A DNA stretch of 43,410 bases from Actinomycetota bacterium (GTDB lineage Bacteria; Actinomycetota; Acidimicrobiia; Acidimicrobiales; JAMDDE01), in assembly GCA_023489235.1 (NCBI GenBank), contig JAMDDE010000044.1, forward strand, positions 2,027 to 45,436. The letters are read 5' to 3'. Below are positions 41,622-43,410 of this stretch, in pieces. The notes below the pieces were generated by a model. That model saw only the letters and a list, made by a program, of their open reading frames with translations, did not search any database and had not been told where the DNA came from. The position numbers were made by a program, and so were the translations under genes. Position 1 is the stretch's first letter, and each line of letters begins with the position of its first letter.

Positions 41622-42439
41622 ATCCGCCGGGCCGCTACTGCGAGATTCCAAGTGGAGAACTCTCTGATACCGGGCAAACGGGTTATCCAACGAGTCCAGT
41701 AAGGGTAGTATCGGGGGAAGACGTCAACGACAACGATGTCCGGGATGGCGTTCAAGATCTTGAGGAACTCCGAGATACGGAGAGGGAACAAGCTGCTGCC
41801 GTAGCGGTTCTTGGGGGGGTGGCCATATCGTCTCTCGTACATTGTCGCAGCCCATTCGCCACCTAAGTAATGCCAAGGCGAAGTTTCATGGCCTCCCCAT
41901 GGGGAGAGCCAATTGGTGAAGGTAACAAAGACTATTCCACCTGGTTTGACCACCCTAGTCAACTCCTCCATCATTTTTCGAGGAGTTTCTACGTGTTCCA
42001 GCACGTTCAAACTGGTAGCGATGTCGAACGTGCAGCTGGCAAAGGGGAGGTTCGTACCATCAGCTATTACTCCGTAGCCAAGAGCACGCCCCCCTTCGCC
42101 TATCTCTGTTGGATCGTACTCTATGAAGACCGAACGAGCACCTGCCTCAGAGAGGGCTTGAGCTGTATAACCTGGTCCTCCACCGACATCCAATGCCAGA
42201 CGGTGGGCAATTGGCCCGTAGCGAGAGAGGAGATTGACTGTATCCATGGCTAGCAAGGAGTAAAAGGATTGAGGGTCTATACTCTCTTTGGCGAAGTTCT
42301 TGACAAGCGCAATTGACCTCGCTATTCCCTTGCGGGGGAGGCTGAGGTCTTGCGTGCCCCTCTCCCTTCTGGCTGTGTAGGCCCGTTGATGCTCCTTCCA
42401 GAAATCTTGTCCATCTGTTTTTGGGTGTTGTCGATCCGT
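41618..42439 (-). CDS. Class I SAM-dependent methyltransferase (Rv0224c-like), non-canonical start
   Basis: A methyltransferase with SAM-binding motif LALDVGGGPGYTA, post-motif SLNVLEHVETPRKM, then FTNWLSPWGGHETSPWHYLGGEWA and NRYGSSLF, which match the mycobacterial Rv0224c family as I remember it. The track begins at TTG 42256 (212 residues), leaving no N-terminal helix. The same frame is open back to the upstream gene's stop at 42467 and encodes ARSIALVKNFAKESIDPQSF, which resembles the family N-terminus. That stretch has no ATG, GTG or TTG; an ACG at 42437-42439 lies 9 bases after a perfect AGGAGG, giving 273 residues. I annotate that start tentatively. The stop overlaps the AftD start. 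Confidence 0.85.
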   Translation of the reverse strand, partial: TDRQHPKTDGQDFWKEHQRAYTARRERGTQDLSLPRKGIARSIALVKNFAKESIDPQSFYSLLAMDTVNLLSRYGPIAHRLALDVGGGPGYTAQALSEAGARSVFIEYDPTEIGEGGRALGYGVIADGTNLPFASCTFDIATSLNVLEHVETPRKMMEELTRVVKPGGIVFVTFTNWLSPWGGHETSPWHYLGGEWAATMYERRYGHPPKNRYGSSLFPLRISEFLKILNAIPDIVVVDVFPRYYPYWTRWITRLPGIREFSTWNLAVAARRI

Positions 42440-42448
42440 GTTGACCTT

Positions 42449-42454
42449 CCTCCT
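42449..42454 (-). promoter_or_regulatory. Shine-Dalgarno AGGAGG deciding the methyltransferase start
   Basis: On the minus strand AGGAGG occupies 42454-42449, just downstream of the glycosyltransferase stop. Nine bases on lies ACG (42439-42437) in the methyltransferase frame. No canonical start codon in that frame occurs until TTG 42256, almost 200 bases further. A consensus ribosome site without a canonical start suggests a true ACG start or a recent ATG-to-ACG change or sequencing error. Confidence 0.65.
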
Positions 42455-42466
42455 TGATTGGCACCG

Positions 42467-43410
42467 CTACCATCTTGCCAGCCTCTTTGTCTTTTTATTG
42501 AGATAACGTCGGTGATTGCAAGTCTTTACTTCATCGACTACTTGGAGAAATTGTTCCACTTGATTGTCCCAGTTGAACTGCTTGGCTCTTAAGGCAGCAT
42601 TAGTCCCTAGCTCCATTCGACGACCTTCCTCTTTGGCCAAGAGGATCCACTCTCTCGCCATGTGATCAGCGTCTGGTGCAAGTACCCCAGTTACTCCATC
42701 GATGACGGCGTCTTGGACCCCTGGAGCGGTGATGGCCAAGGATGGGGTTCCAGCTGCCGCAGCCTCCATTATCACCAACCCCCATCCTTCGTGGTGGGCA
42801 GCGTGCACCAAGAACCAAGATTCCTGTAGAAGACGTTCCTTGGTGGTTTGGTCCACTCTACCGAGCAGCTCTACACCTGCAGTGGCAGTAGACTTCAGGT
42901 GTTCCATCTCAGGTCCTTCACCAGCAATGATCAGTTTCCCTCCCACTACTGGACGTACTTGTTCCCAAACGTTGAGGATGAGATCGACTCGTTTATGAGG
43001 AACCAAACGCCCAAGTACCAGGAACTGTGGCTCCTGGGATTTGCTGTAGACAATTGCGGGAATGTCAACTCCGTTGTGGACTACTCTGATGCAGCTCGGC
43101 TCGATGCCGATATCTATTAGTGCCTGTTTAGTGGAGTCCGAAACCGCTACCATCATTGTTTTTCGATAGACAAGAGGCATAACCTTTGATTCGACCTTGG
43201 CAGCGAGGGTAGCTATGGGGAGAGGAAAGCGATCCCTCCACTGCTCTGTATGCACATGATGCACCAAGCATATGATTGCATTTCTCCACCATAACGGAGA
43301 GAAGAAAGGTATGCCGTTCTCTACGTCTACAACGAGGTCGAAATCGGCGAACTTCTTTTTGCAAACTATTGGTGCACGAAGGTATTGAGTGTAGGTTCCT
43401 CCGCCGTCTA
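42467..43410 (-). CDS. GT4-family glycosyltransferase, 5' end beyond the window
   Basis: The frame is open from the window edge (first full codon at 43408) to the TAG at 42467, so the track start at 43267 is only an internal TTG. The visible part begins with DGGGTYTQYLRAP and DLVVDVENGIPFFSPLW, part of the N-terminal Rossmann domain, then VVHNGVD, FLVLGRLVPHKRVDLIL and HHEGWGLVIMEAAAAGTPSLA, the donor-binding E-x7-E region of GT4 retaining enzymes. It would transfer a sugar from a nucleotide-sugar donor in the cytosol. Followed by the methyltransferase and AftD genes, it likely serves envelope glycan or lipid-linked sugar assembly. Confidence 0.9.
   Translation of the reverse strand, partial: DGGGTYTQYLRAPIVCKKKFADFDLVVDVENGIPFFSPLWWRNAIICLVHHVHTEQWRDRFPLPIATLAAKVESKVMPLVYRKTMMVAVSDSTKQALIDIGIEPSCIRVVHNGVDIPAIVYSKSQEPQFLVLGRLVPHKRVDLILNVWEQVRPVVGGKLIIAGEGPEMEHLKSTATAGVELLGRVDQTTKERLLQESWFLVHAAHHEGWGLVIMEAAAAGTPSLAITAPGVQDAVIDGVTGVLAPDADHMAREWILLAKEEGRRMELGTNAALRAKQFNWDNQVEQFLQVVDEVKTCNHRRYLNKKTKRLARW

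Overview
The window looks like the chromosome of an actinobacterium with moderate GC. The clues are an AftD-type (DUF3367) arabinofuranosyltransferase next to an Rv0224c-type methyltransferase, a hopanoid operon in the gene order I recall from Streptomyces, and a DUF929 protein of the kind found in acidophilic Acidimicrobiia and Sulfolobus-like archaea. An Acidimicrobiia iron-oxidiser relative is my best guess, but that is inference. I see no rRNA, tRNA, IS element, phage gene or CRISPR array. Almost every base is coding, and no gene-free stretch exceeds 300 bases.

Layout. 1-4.8 kb: a stand-alone ABC ATPase and an APS/PAPS reductase (cysH) on the minus strand, divergent from cysD-cysN-sirohaem synthase on the plus strand; together this is assimilatory sulfate reduction. 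4.8-10.6 kb: a mixed set with YihY membrane protein, succinate-semialdehyde dehydrogenase, a Fur-family regulator, a DUF929 protein, an alpha/beta hydrolase and a NUDIX protein. 10.9-15.1 kb: a tightly coupled minus-strand molybdate/tungstate operon (binding lipoprotein, permease, ATPase, then an XRE/periplasmic-binding-like regulator) with a striking palindrome upstream. 15.4-20.0 kb: lpd, a 2-oxoacid dehydrogenase E2 and a fused LipB-LipA protein, so the lipoyl enzyme and its cofactor biosynthesis are co-transcribed. 20.1-26.0 kb: B12-dependent methionine synthase (metH), a divergent PduO-type cobalamin adenosyltransferase, and leucyl aminopeptidase. 26.1-35.7 kb: a complete plus-strand squalene/hopanoid operon whose products run from polyprenyl diphosphates to adenosylhopane and its processing. 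35.7-43.4 kb: a minus-strand envelope-glycan cluster (GT4 glycosyltransferase, methyltransferase, AftD) ending in an uncharacterised HHxxxDG acyltransferase/condensation-like protein.

The most unusual feature is the density of fused enzymes for consecutive or related steps: HpnC-HpnD, an HpnG-like nucleosidase joined to IspH, and LipB-LipA, all as uninterrupted ORFs within 16 kb. Several core enzymes also carry Ser/Gly/Glu-rich insertions. Other points for follow-up are a methyltransferase whose only plausible start is a non-canonical ACG behind a perfect AGGAGG; a CysH lacking one of four iron-sulfur ligands; a DUF929 protein lacking the first cysteine of its CxxC; a 33-codon micro-ORF overlapping both cysD and cysN; and three 24-bp repeats at the end of the acyltransferase gene that read as HDWC octapeptides in another frame.
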